Source: Extensimonas perlucida
GTDB lineage: Bacteria > Pseudomonadota > Gammaproteobacteria > Burkholderiales > Burkholderiaceae_C
Assembly (NCBI RefSeq): GCF_007655255.1
Contig: NZ_VMYE01000022.1
Location: 1-54,247 of the forward strand
Direction: 5' to 3'
DNA length: 54,247 bases
In this document: in pieces, positions 9,928 to 17,825 of the stretch
Layout of the letters: each line of letters starts with the position of its first letter
Position numbering within the stretch: position 1 is the stretch's first letter
The notes under the pieces: model-generated
What the model saw: the letters and a program-made list of their open reading frames with translations, nothing else
Told to the model about the DNA's origin: nothing
Databases searched by the model: none
Program-made: the position numbers and the translations under genes

Positions 9928-11283
9928 ATGCCAAGCCCCAGCTCCGCCCATTCCACCCCACCCACCCCACCCGCCCTGCAATGGGACATCTTCTGCCGCG
10001 TGATCGACAACTGGGGCGACATCGGCGTGTGCTGGCGGCTCGCGGCGCAGCTGGCCGGGCGCGGGCAGCGCGTGCGCCTGTGGGTGGATGACGCCTCGGC
10101 GCTCGCGTGGCTGGCGCCCGAGGGCTGCCCTGGCGTGCAGGTGCGCCGCTGGGGGACGCCACCGCCCACGCCAAACGAGCCACCACCCGACGTGCTCGTC
10201 GAAGCCTTTGGCTGCGAGATTGATCCTGAATTCATAGCTTATTGTGCACGTGTATCAATGGATAGAGGCCAAAATGACCATGAATCACGCGCCCCAGTGT
10301 GGATCAACCTCGAATACCTTTCGGCGCAAAGCTACGTGGCACGCAACCACGGCCTGCCCTCGCCCATCCTGCACGGCCCTGCGGCAGGCTGGACGCGCTG
10401 GTTTTTCTACCCCGGCTTCACGCCCGCGACCGGCGGCTTGCTGCGCGAGCCCGATCTACTGCAGCGCCAGGCGCGCTTCGACCGCGCCGCCTGGCGCGCT
10501 GCGCAAGCGCCCGATTTGACGCCGGCGCAACGCGACGCGCGGCTGTGGATTTCGCTGTTTTGCTACGAGCCGCCCGCGCTCGCGCAGCTGCTCGCGCAAT
10601 GCGCGGAGCGCCAAGAGCCGGCCACGCAGCTGCTCGTGACGCCCGGGCGTGCCAGCGCCGCGGTGCGGGCTGCGCTGCAAAATATGCATCAAAATTCCCA
10701 TGAAGGCGCATCCAGCAAGCGTGGGCAGCTATCGATTCAATACCTCCCGCCGCGCCCGCAAGCCGCGTTCGACGAAATGCTCTGGGCCTGCGACCTGAAC
10801 CTCGTGCGCGGCGAGGATTCGCTCGTGCGCGCGCTCTGGGCCGGCGAGGCCTTCGTGTGGCAAATCTACCCGCAGCACGACGACGCGCACCACGGCAAGC
10901 TGTACGCCTTTTTGGATTGGCTCGACGCCCCGCCCACGCTGCGGCGTTTTCATGCGGGCTGGAACGGCATCGCCGGCACAGACAGCGCGCCACTGCAATT
11001 GCCCGACGCGAAGACGCTCGCCGAATGGCGCGCCTGCACCCAAGCCGCACGCGCACGCCTGCTAGGAGCCTGTCGGACTTTGGGCGTCGAAAGCGAGAAT
11101 GCGCCACGGCGAGGCCAGTTTTTGCCGGATTCGCCGCCTCATAGTGGTGCTATGGGGCAAGAAGACGGTAAAAAATGGGCCGCTGCGGCGCATTCGCAGC
11201 CGACGATTCCAAAGTCCGACAGGCTCCTAGAACAGGACGACTTGGTGACGCAGCTCTTGCGCTTCGTGCAGGAAAAACGATAA
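9928..11283 (+). CDS. earP: EF-P arginine rhamnosyltransferase EarP, with in-frame mobile repeat
   Basis: A 451-residue GT-B glycosyltransferase that uses dTDP-rhamnose to rhamnosylate the key Arg of elongation factor P. Family hallmarks are [18 protein letters not shown] near the N-terminus and [17 protein letters not shown] with WQIYPQ in the donor-binding half. The start at 9928 is inferred from alignment with the family N-terminus; no strong ribosome site is visible. Three repeats are translated inside it: two family C copies (about residues 101-120 and 252-271) and a 163-bp palindromic element adding residues 380-434. Removing that element joins ARARLL to [13 protein letters not shown], a normal EarP ending. 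The partner gene efp, often adjacent, is not present here. Confidence 0.9.
   Translation: MPSPSSAHSTPPTPPALQWDIFCRVIDNWGDIGVCWRLAAQLAGRGQRVRLWVDDASALAWLAPEGCPGVQVRRWGTPPPTPNEPPPDVLVEAFGCEIDPEFIAYCARVSMDRGQNDHESRAPVWINLEYLSAQSYVARNHGLPSPILHGPAAGWTRWFFYPGFTPATGGLLREPDLLQRQARFDRAAWRAAQAPDLTPAQRDARLWISLFCYEPPALAQLLAQCAERQEPATQLLVTPGRASAAVRAALQNMHQNSHEGASSKRGQLSIQYLPPRPQAAFDEMLWACDLNLVRGEDSLVRALWAGEAFVWQIYPQHDDAHHGKLYAFLDWLDAPPTLRRFHAGWNGIAGTDSAPLQLPDAKTLAEWRACTQAARARLLGACRTLGVESENAPRRGQFLPDSPPHSGAMGQEDGKKWAAAAHSQPTIPKSDRLLEQDDLVTQLLRFVQEKR
10226..10285. repeat. Family C repeat 1 in earP
   Basis: Contains CTGAATTCATAGCTTATTGT, then GTATCAATGGATAGAGGCCA and AAATGAC. It is translated as [16 protein letters not shown] in EarP and is markedly richer in A+T than the flanking gene. 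Confidence 0.65.
10680..10740. repeat. Family C repeat 2 in earP (inverted)
   Basis: The reverse complement reads ATTGAATCGATAGCTGCCCA, then CGCTTGCTGG and GGAATTTTGATGC, the family C order. It is translated as [18 protein letters not shown]. Confidence 0.65.
11063..11229 (+). mobile_element. Palindromic miniature element A, copy 1 (in earP)
   Basis: A 163-bp element (11065-11227) bounded by TA on both sides. Its terminal inverted repeats GGAGCCTGTCGGACTTTGG match perfectly over 19 bp. The inner arms also pair (CGTCG and AATGCGCC blocks, central CATAG/CTATG), so nearly the whole element can fold as one hairpin. Element plus one TA equals 165 bp, or 55 codons, and the frame through it is open. 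The TA flanks suggest mobilisation by an IS630/Tc1-type transposase. Confidence 0.88.
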
Positions 11284-11398
11284 AAAGGCAGTGGGTAGCA
11301 TGATTCAGGCGCCAACTATCTTGACTTGCCCCGGTGTCCCATCCTGTGGCGCTCGCGAGGCCAGACCCGGAAACCGCGCCAACACAGGGGGAACGGGC

Positions 11399-11433
11399 AA
11401 AAAAATCCCAACCGATGAGGATTGGGATTTTGG
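11399..11433. terminator. Bidirectional rho-independent terminator after earP
   Basis: A-run, then AATCCCAACC, a short loop, and GGATTGGGATT followed by a T-run. The A and T tracts on both sides allow function in either direction. It lies 115 bp beyond the earP stop. Confidence 0.75.
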
Positions 11434-11623
11434 ATATTGGTGGCGGACGGTTGACCACGTGCCGGCTGGCCTTCCGAGCTTATGAGCACTTATGCGGGTT
11501 GCTTCGAAATGAAGCAAAAATCCCAGTATGAACGCCTTGACCACCTCGCGTTGACTTAAGACCGTCCCTCTTTTGCTCCTGCCAAAAATTCAGCAGTCAC
11601 CTGATACGCCCTGGTCAGTTTTG

Positions 11624-11713
11624 AACCCAGATTGTCCATTAGGACACGGGACGATGGCGGCACCTAACTTTTGATGGGGTTTTGCAGGATTTCCCTAATG
11701 GACAATCTGGGTT
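11624..11713. mobile_element. Miniature inverted-repeat element B, copy 1
   Basis: A 90-bp sequence bounded by perfect 20-bp inverted repeats AACCCAGATTGTCCATTAGG. Its inner left segment (GGACACGGGACGATGGCG) recurs at 28253 as GGACATGGGATGATGGCG. No ORF is contained. Confidence 0.7.
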
Positions 11714-11887
11714 GAAGCGGCACTCACACCTTCAGATGGTCATTTTTCGATCGGCGCCAACAAAGTTGTTGATTTTGTAGTGGATTTTTTGGCAGTTATT
11801 GGTTTCCCATCAGCCGCCCAAAATCTCTTCAAACGCCCTCTACGCGGTTGTTTTCATAGGAAAATCAACAAGTTAATCAGACCGCAA

Positions 11888-12847
11888 TCAATCGGCTTCG
11901 AGCACCAGAAAGTCCTGGCTGATGCGCGCGCCGAGCTCGTTCACGCGGTCGAGGAACTGCGTCAGAAAGGCATGCAGGCCCGTGGCCAGGATTTCGTCTA
12001 TGCGCCCATAGCGCAGGTCGGACAGCAGGCGCCCGGCGCGGCGCTGGGTTTCGTCCGATTGCGCGTTGGCGACCGCGGCCAGGTTGTCCACCACCTCGCG
12101 CATGCTCGCGTGCAGCGAACGCGGCATGTCGCGGCGCAAGATGAGCAGGTCGGCCACGCGCCCCGGCGTGATCACGTCGCGGTACACCTTGCGGTACACC
12201 TCGAAGGCCGAGACGCTGCGCAGCACGGCGCTCCAGTGGTAGAAGTCGCTTTCGAGGTTGCGCTCGCTCGCGCGTCCGAAAAAGTCCTTGGCCGCGGCGT
12301 GGAACTTCACGTCGAGCAAGCGCGCCGTGTTGTCGCTGCGCTCCAAAAAAGTGCCCAGGCGCAGAAAATGAAACGCCTCGTCCTGCAGCATGGTGCCCAG
12401 CGTGACGCCGCGCGAGAGGTGCGAGCGGTACTTGACCCACTCGAAGAACTGCCCCGGGTCGCGCTCGAGCGCGCCGTCTTCGAGGTGGCGCCGCAGCTCC
12501 AGCCAGGTCTGGTTTTGCGTCTCCCAGATTTCGGTGGTGAGCGCGCCGCGCACCGCACGTGCGTTCTCGCGCGCGGCGCGCAGGCACGAGAAGATCGACG
12601 AGGGGTTGTCACCATCGCGCACCATGAATTCCAGCACCCTGGCGGGCGTGACTTCGCCGTGCTTTTGCGTGTAGGCCGGCATCAGCTCGCTGATCGAGAG
12701 CAGCCCCTGCCAGCCCGCCTGCGCCTCGGCGGCGGACTGCGGCAGCAGCGAAGTTTCGTAGCTCACGCTGAGCATGCGTGCGGTGTTCTCTGCCCGTTCT
12801 GTATATCGGGACATCCAGAAAAGATGGTCGGCAGTGCGGCTCAGCAT
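11888..12847 (-). CDS. Alpha-E domain protein (DUF403)
   Basis: A 319-residue protein of the alpha-E family, beginning MLSRTADHLFWMSRYTERAE and rich in helices, as is usual for this family. The ATG at 12847 follows an AGGAGG-type site and overlaps the stop of the preceding mini-ORF. Family members are encoded with a circularly permuted ATP-grasp protein and often a transglutaminase-like protein, and are suspected to act in an uncharacterised peptide-ligation or modification pathway. Here the ATP-grasp gene lies just upstream but no transglutaminase gene follows. Confidence 0.88.
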   Translation of the reverse strand: MLSRTADHLFWMSRYTERAENTARMLSVSYETSLLPQSAAEAQAGWQGLLSISELMPAYTQKHGEVTPARVLEFMVRDGDNPSSIFSCLRAARENARAVRGALTTEIWETQNQTWLELRRHLEDGALERDPGQFFEWVKYRSHLSRGVTLGTMLQDEAFHFLRLGTFLERSDNTARLLDVKFHAAAKDFFGRASERNLESDFYHWSAVLRSVSAFEVYRKVYRDVITPGRVADLLILRRDMPRSLHASMREVVDNLAAVANAQSDETQRRAGRLLSDLRYGRIDEILATGLHAFLTQFLDRVNELGARISQDFLVLEAD

Positions 12848-12996
12848 AGGGCCTCCTGTGCAAGGGCGGGCAGAGAACCCCGCACGCGCTGCGCGCGCCG
12901 GCGGTATTCTGATGCAAGCCCGCCGGTGGCGGCCTTGTCTGCCCGCTCTGTATATCGGGACATCCAGAAAAGGTGATCGGCAGTGCAGCTCAGCAT
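12841..12996 (-). CDS. 51-residue mini-ORF repeating the N-terminus of the alpha-E protein
   Basis: This short frame starts MLSCTADHLFWMSRYTERAD, nearly identical to the first 19 residues of the neighbouring alpha-E protein. It then diverges into 30 unrelated residues and stops. About 60 bp are duplicated at nucleotide level (12785-12847 versus 12934-12996). Its ATG overlaps the ATP-grasp stop, and its stop overlaps the alpha-E ATG, each through the sequence ATGCTGA. It probably arose by partial tandem duplication of the operon junction. It may only couple translation, or may be a remnant. Confidence 0.6.
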   Translation of the reverse strand: MLSCTADHLFWMSRYTERADKAATGGLASEYRRRAQRVRGSLPALAQEALC

Positions 12997-14456
12997 GGTG
13001 CGCCCTCCTGTTCATCTCCGAGCACCCAGGTGTCCTTGGTGCCGCCTCCTTGCGACGAATTGACCACGAGCGAGCCCTCCTTGAGCGCGACGCGCGTGAG
13101 GCCGCCGGCCACCATCTGCACCTCGCGGCCGCTCAGCACGAAGGGGCGCAAGTCTATGTGGCGCGGCGCAATGCCGCTGTCGACGAAGGTCGGGCAGCTC
13201 GAGAGGCTCAGCGTGGGCTGGGCGATGTAGCGTGCCGGGTCGGCTTGCAGCGCGCGGCGAAAGTCCTCGATCTCGGCTTGGGTGGCCGCGGGGCCGATCA
13301 GCATGCCGTAGCCGCCCGCGCCGTGCACCTCTTTCACTACGAGCTCGGGCAGGTGCGCGAGCACGTAGCGCAGGTCTTCGGGGTTGCGGCAGATCCAGGT
13401 CGGAACGTTGTTCAAAATGGGCTCTTCCCCGAGGTAAAAGCGCACCATTTCGGGCACGTAGGGGTACACCGATTTGTCGTCGGCAACGCCCGTGCCCACG
13501 GCATTGCAGATGCTCACGTGGCCGGCCTGGTAAGCCTCCATGAGCCCCGCGCAACCGAGGATGGAGTCGCTGCGGAACACGCGCGGGTCGAGAAAATCGT
13601 CATCGACACGCCGGTAGATCACGTGCACGCGCTGCAGGCCGCGCGTGGTGCGCATGTAGACGAAGCTGTCCTTGACCACCAGGTCTTGCCCCTCGACCAG
13701 CTCCACGCCCATTTGTTGCGCGAGGAAGGCGTGCTCGAAGTAGGCGCTGTTGTGCATGCCCGGCGTCAGCACCACGACGGTGGGCTCGGCCGAGGTCGTG
13801 GGTGCGCACGCGCGCAGGGTTTCGAGCAACAAATCGGGGTAGTGCGCCACCGGGGCGACCGCGTGCGCGTTGAACAGGCCCGGAAACAGCCGCATCATCA
13901 TCTTGCGGTTTTCGAGCATGTAGGACACGCCCGAGGGCACGCGCAGGTTGTCTTCGAGCACGTAATACACGCCCTCGCCCTGCGCATTGGCCGCGCGCAC
14001 GATGTCTATGCCGGCGATGTGCGCATACACGTCGCGCGGCACCTGCAGGCCGATCATCTCGCGCCGGAACTGCACGTTGTTCAGCACCAGGTCGGCGGGC
14101 ACGACGCCCGCGCGCAGGATTTCCTGCGTGTGATAGACGTCGCGAATGAAGCGGTTGAGCGCCGTCACGCGCTGCACCAGGCCGCGCTGCATGTGCGCCC
14201 ATTCCTGCGCGGGGATGATGCGCGGGATCAGGTCGAAAGGGATCAAGCGCTCGTTGCCCGCGCCGTCTTCGTCTTTGGCGCCATACACCGCAAAGGTGAT
14301 GCCCACGCGGCGAAAGATCATCTCGGCCTCGGCACGGCGCGCCTGCATGAGATCCATGGGCTGGCGCACCAGCCATTGCGCATAGCGCCGGTAGTGAGGG
14401 CGCACCTCGCTGCCCTCGTAGGGCAGGGATGCGTACATCTCGTCGAATGCTTGCAT
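12990..14456 (-). CDS. Circularly permuted ATP-grasp type 2 protein
   Basis: A 488-residue protein with the CP_ATPgrasp_2 hallmarks: VLEDNLRVPSGVSYMLENR, VLTPGMHNSAYFEH, and KEVHGAGGYGMLIGP near residue 360. A GGAGG site lies 9 nt before the ATG at 14456. It would be an ATP-dependent carboxylate-amine ligase of unknown substrate. It is the first gene of a run with the mini-ORF and the alpha-E protein, the usual genomic partner. Confidence 0.88.
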   Translation of the reverse strand: MQAFDEMYASLPYEGSEVRPHYRRYAQWLVRQPMDLMQARRAEAEMIFRRVGITFAVYGAKDEDGAGNERLIPFDLIPRIIPAQEWAHMQRGLVQRVTALNRFIRDVYHTQEILRAGVVPADLVLNNVQFRREMIGLQVPRDVYAHIAGIDIVRAANAQGEGVYYVLEDNLRVPSGVSYMLENRKMMMRLFPGLFNAHAVAPVAHYPDLLLETLRACAPTTSAEPTVVVLTPGMHNSAYFEHAFLAQQMGVELVEGQDLVVKDSFVYMRTTRGLQRVHVIYRRVDDDFLDPRVFRSDSILGCAGLMEAYQAGHVSICNAVGTGVADDKSVYPYVPEMVRFYLGEEPILNNVPTWICRNPEDLRYVLAHLPELVVKEVHGAGGYGMLIGPAATQAEIEDFRRALQADPARYIAQPTLSLSSCPTFVDSGIAPRHIDLRPFVLSGREVQMVAGGLTRVALKEGSLVVNSSQGGGTKDTWVLGDEQEGAPC

Positions 14457-14592
14457 GCAAAAAGCCTCCTGTATGCCTGGCAAAGCAATTAGCGCGCCAT
14501 CGGTCTCAGGACTTACGCAAGTCGGGACGCGGCAAGGCGTTCGCCCCATGGCAAAACACCTCGGCGCATCCTTGTTTGTGGAGGCCCAGGTT

Positions 14593-17196
14593 CTATTCGC
14601 GCGGCGGCAGCGCGTGCGCCCAGTAATGCTGCCGTTGCGTGCGCTCGCAGCGTACCTCGTCGGGCGCGGCCGAAGTCCAGCTGGCGGCGCCGCAGCGCGT
14701 GGATTCGACCACGCGGATGTGGCGCTCGACATAGCGCGCGAGCACCTCGGGCGCCGGATGGCCGTAGCGGTTGCGGTAGCCGGCCTGCACCATGACGGTG
14801 CGCGGATGCACGGCGTCGAGAAACGCCGCGCCTGAAGAACTTTTGCTGCCATGGTGCGCGGCGAGCAGCCAGTCGGCGGCCACGGGCGCGCCGCGCGCGA
14901 GCAAAGCCTGCTCTTGCGCAAGCTCTATGTCGCCCACCAGCAAGGCCGCAGCAGATGCGCCCCTTGCACCGCTGCCCACCGCGGCGGCACGGATGCGCAG
15001 CACGCAGCTGCTGGCATTGCTGTGCTTGGCGCGCACGGGGGCTGCGGCATCCTGTGCTTGCGGGTGCAGCACTTCGAACGCCACGCCGTCCCACACCCAG
15101 CGCTGCCCTGCGAGGCAGGGCGCGGCGGGGCGCAAGGCGAGCAAGGCGAGCAAGGCGGTCTCATCCATGACCGAACCCACGAGCCGCGCCTGCGGCTGCT
15201 GCGCCAGCACGGCGGCCGCGCCGCCGATGTGGTCGGCGTCGCGGTGGCTCAGCATGAGCATGTCCAGCCGTTCGCCGAGCGCGCGCAGCAGCGGCACGAG
15301 CACGCGCTGGCCCGCGTCGCTCGCCACACCAGCGCGCCCGTAGCGCGGCCCGGCGTCGTAGAGCAGGCTGTGCGTGGCCGTGCGCACCAGCACCGCGCTA
15401 CCCTGCCCCACGTCGGCCGCGAGCAATTCGAACTGCCCCGGCGCAGGCCGGGCGGGCTGCCAGCACAGCACCGGCAGCAGCAGCGGCAAGGCCAGCGCAC
15501 GCAAGCCCCAAGGCCCGCGCGTGGCCAGCAGCGCGCCCGCGCCCACCGCGGCCACGCCCGCCCACAGCGGCGCCTGCGGCAAAAACCACTGGGCCTGCGG
15601 CCAGGCCGCCAGCCATTGCAGCAGCGCCAGCAAAGGCTGCAGCGCCCAGGCCGCGAGCTGCCACAGCGGCGCCCAGAGCACGCCCGCGAGCGCGAGCGGC
15701 GTCACGAGCAGCGTGACCCACGGAATCGCCAGCAGGTTCGCAAGCAGGCCCACGGGCGCGATCTGCCCGAACAGCACCAGCGACAGCGGCGTGAGCGCGA
15801 GCGTGACGACCCACTGCTCGCGCAATAAAGCATGAAAATGGCCTCTCACGCCCTTCGCACCTGCATCAGCAGCTCCTACGTTAGAAGCAAACAGCACCCC
15901 CACCGCGACGAAGCTGAGCCAAAAGCCCGCCTGCAGCAAGGCCCAGGGATCGACCAGCACCACCGCCGCGCAGGCGAGCAGCCACACCTGCGGCCAGGGC
16001 CAGCGCAGGCCCGCGAGGCGCAGCAGTGCGAGCGTGGCGAGCATGGTCACGGTGCGCTGCGCGGGCACGCCCCAGCCGCTGAACAGCGCATACGCCGCCG
16101 CGAGCAACACGCCCGCCACGAGCGCCGCCGACTGCGCCGGCACCGCCAGGCACAAGCGTGCCGAGCGCCCCCAGGCCCAGCGCACGAGGCGCGCCGCGAG
16201 CCACGCGAACATGGTGATATGTAGGCCCGAGATGCTCATGAGGTGCGCCACGCCCGTGGCACGGAAAATGTCCCAGTCGGCACGCTCGATGGCACGCTGG
16301 TCGCCCGTCACGAGCGCTGCCACCACGCCCGCAGCGCGCGCGGCCAGCGGGTTTTCCTGCCCAGCGCCGGCGTCCGCGGGCAGCAGGCGCACAAAAATGG
16401 CATCGCGCACGGCCTGGCGCGCCTGCTCGATCGGGTATTGCCAGGTGCGCGCGAGGCGCTGCGGCGGCTCATCGCGCCGCCCCGTGCGCACGTAGCCCGT
16501 GGCCTGCACGCCCTGCTCCCAAAACCAGAGCTCGGTATCGAAGCCGTAGGGGTTGCGCGCGCCGTGCGGGGCCTTCAGGCGCAGCGTCATGGCCCAGCGC
16601 TCGCCCGCGGCGATCTTTGGCGTGGCGCGCGCGCCCGGCAACGCACTCTGCTCGGCGTCTTCGACCTCGCTGCCTTCGGGTGCGTCGAACAGGCTCGCGC
16701 CCCACCAGCTGACTTCGAGCAAAGGCGGCAGCTGCACGGCCTGGCCCGCAAGCTGCGCGGATTCGACTGCAAGGCGCAAACGCAGCCCCACGTCGCTGAC
16801 CTGCGGCATGGCCGCGACCACGCCCGTGACGCGCACATCGTGCCCTTCGAGCGCAGGCGCCAGGGCGTCGCCCTGGTAGGCTGCGGCGCGCAGCCCCACG
16901 CCGGCAAACGCCGCGAGCGCGCCCACCGCCAGCGCCAGCCACCACGCGCCGCGCCGCAGCCAGCGCAGCGCGCGCACCGAGCGCGCGCGCCAGGTGCGGC
17001 GCGCGAGCCACGCACCCAGCCAGGCACACAGCAGCGCCAAAAGCAGCAGACCTGCATACGCGCGCCGCTCCCACAATGCCGCCTGCTGCAATTGCAAGGC
17101 GCTACCCGCGAGCACGCCAAGCAGCAGCGCTGGCAGGCGCCAAAAGGCGCACTCGGAATCTTCCGCGTAGAGCGGCTCGTCAGCGGGGGACAGCAT
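14593..17196 (-). CDS. comEC: DNA internalization competence protein ComEC/Rec2
   Basis: An 867-residue polytopic membrane protein forming the inner-membrane channel for transformation DNA. It has an N-terminal soluble OB-like DUF4131 segment, a central competence domain with GVAHLMSISGLHITMFAWLAA, and many hydrophobic helices. The C-terminal metallo-beta-lactamase-like domain carries LAADVGQGSAVLVRT and HRDADHIGGA. An AT-richer repeat in the middle adds residues near NVGAADAGAKGVRGHFHA. It is full length, suggesting that natural DNA uptake is possible. Confidence 0.93.
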   Translation of the reverse strand: MLSPADEPLYAEDSECAFWRLPALLLGVLAGSALQLQQAALWERRAYAGLLLLALLCAWLGAWLARRTWRARSVRALRWLRRGAWWLALAVGALAAFAGVGLRAAAYQGDALAPALEGHDVRVTGVVAAMPQVSDVGLRLRLAVESAQLAGQAVQLPPLLEVSWWGASLFDAPEGSEVEDAEQSALPGARATPKIAAGERWAMTLRLKAPHGARNPYGFDTELWFWEQGVQATGYVRTGRRDEPPQRLARTWQYPIEQARQAVRDAIFVRLLPADAGAGQENPLAARAAGVVAALVTGDQRAIERADWDIFRATGVAHLMSISGLHITMFAWLAARLVRWAWGRSARLCLAVPAQSAALVAGVLLAAAYALFSGWGVPAQRTVTMLATLALLRLAGLRWPWPQVWLLACAAVVLVDPWALLQAGFWLSFVAVGVLFASNVGAADAGAKGVRGHFHALLREQWVVTLALTPLSLVLFGQIAPVGLLANLLAIPWVTLLVTPLALAGVLWAPLWQLAAWALQPLLALLQWLAAWPQAQWFLPQAPLWAGVAAVGAGALLATRGPWGLRALALPLLLPVLCWQPARPAPGQFELLAADVGQGSAVLVRTATHSLLYDAGPRYGRAGVASDAGQRVLVPLLRALGERLDMLMLSHRDADHIGGAAAVLAQQPQARLVGSVMDETALLALLALRPAAPCLAGQRWVWDGVAFEVLHPQAQDAAAPVRAKHSNASSCVLRIRAAAVGSGARGASAAALLVGDIELAQEQALLARGAPVAADWLLAAHHGSKSSSGAAFLDAVHPRTVMVQAGYRNRYGHPAPEVLARYVERHIRVVESTRCGAASWTSAAPDEVRCERTQRQHYWAHALPPRE
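15823..15888. repeat. Family C repeat in comEC
   Basis: Contains GCATGAAAATGGCCTC and CATCAGCAGCTCCTACGTTA, the two conserved blocks of family C. It is read through in frame in ComEC, in a loop between membrane segments. Confidence 0.55.
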
Positions 17197-17315
17197 GCGC
17201 GCATGCTACCGGCACCGACAGCAAGATGGGGCGCCCACGCCACGGCATCGCCCGCGCTGTGCAACACTTACACGCTCCCGCATCCCTTACCCATTTCACA
17301 TCACGAGGAGCACCG

Positions 17316-17774
17316 ATGAACGTCTATGAACAACTGCAAAAACTCGGCATCACCCTGCCCCCCGTCGCCGTGCCCGCGGCCGCCTACGTGCCGTATGTGC
17401 AAAGTGGCAAGCTGGTGTTTCTGAGCGGCCACATCGCACGCAAGGACGGCAAAGTCTGGGTTGGCCAGCTCGGGCGCAACCTGGGCACCGAAGAGGGCAA
17501 GGCCGCAGCGCGCGCCGTGGCCATAGACCTGCTGGGCACGCTGCAGGCCGCAGCCGGTGGCGACCTGAACCGCGTGCAGCGCATCGTCAAGGTGATGAGC
17601 CTGGTCAACTCCAGCCCCGACTTCACCGAACAGCACCTCGTGACCAACGGCGCGAGCGAGCTGCTGGCCGAGGTGTTTGGCGACAAGGGCGCGCACGCGC
17701 GCAGCGCCTTCGGCGTCGCGCAAATCCCCATGGGCGCGTGCGTGGAGATCGAGCTGATCGCGGAACTCTCCTGA
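17316..17774 (+). CDS. RidA/YjgF-family protein
   Basis: A 152-residue protein of the YjgF/YER057c/UK114 superfamily, recognisable by YVQSGKLVFLSGHIARKDGK and the C-terminal RSAFGVAQIPMGACVEIELIA. Classical RidA hydrolyses reactive enamine/imine intermediates. This longer form with LGITLPPVAVPAAAYVPYV belongs to a related subgroup whose substrate is unclear. A GAGGAG ribosome site sits 6 nt before the ATG; the upstream in-frame extension is not needed. It is convergent with phaC. Confidence 0.9.
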   Translation: MNVYEQLQKLGITLPPVAVPAAAYVPYVQSGKLVFLSGHIARKDGKVWVGQLGRNLGTEEGKAAARAVAIDLLGTLQAAAGGDLNRVQRIVKVMSLVNSSPDFTEQHLVTNGASELLAEVFGDKGAHARSAFGVAQIPMGACVEIELIAELS

Positions 17775-17825
17775 GAGGCTGAGCCCGCAGAGCGCCGCAA
17801 GCCGCAAGGTACCTGCCGCCGGCAG

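Larger units (their letters stand above)
11284..11887. other. Gene-poor region between earP and the alpha-E gene
   Basis: No coding sequence is supported in about 600 bp. It holds a bidirectional terminator (11399-11433), a small hairpin around TTGCTTCGAAATGAAGCAA at 11500-11518, and one copy of miniature element B (11624-11713). The rest is AT-richer than the flanking genes. EF-P is not encoded here. Confidence 0.6.

Noticed and set aside
3274-10091. Very long plus-strand ORFs opposite ttuC, uvrC and ygiQ
   Set aside because: They are antisense shadows of GC-rich genes, with His/Arg/Ala-rich translations and no motifs.
14457-14592. Remnant insertion sequence next to comEC
   Set aside because: The small inverted repeat GACTT-ACGC-AAGTC is too short, and no transposase or second copy is seen in the window.
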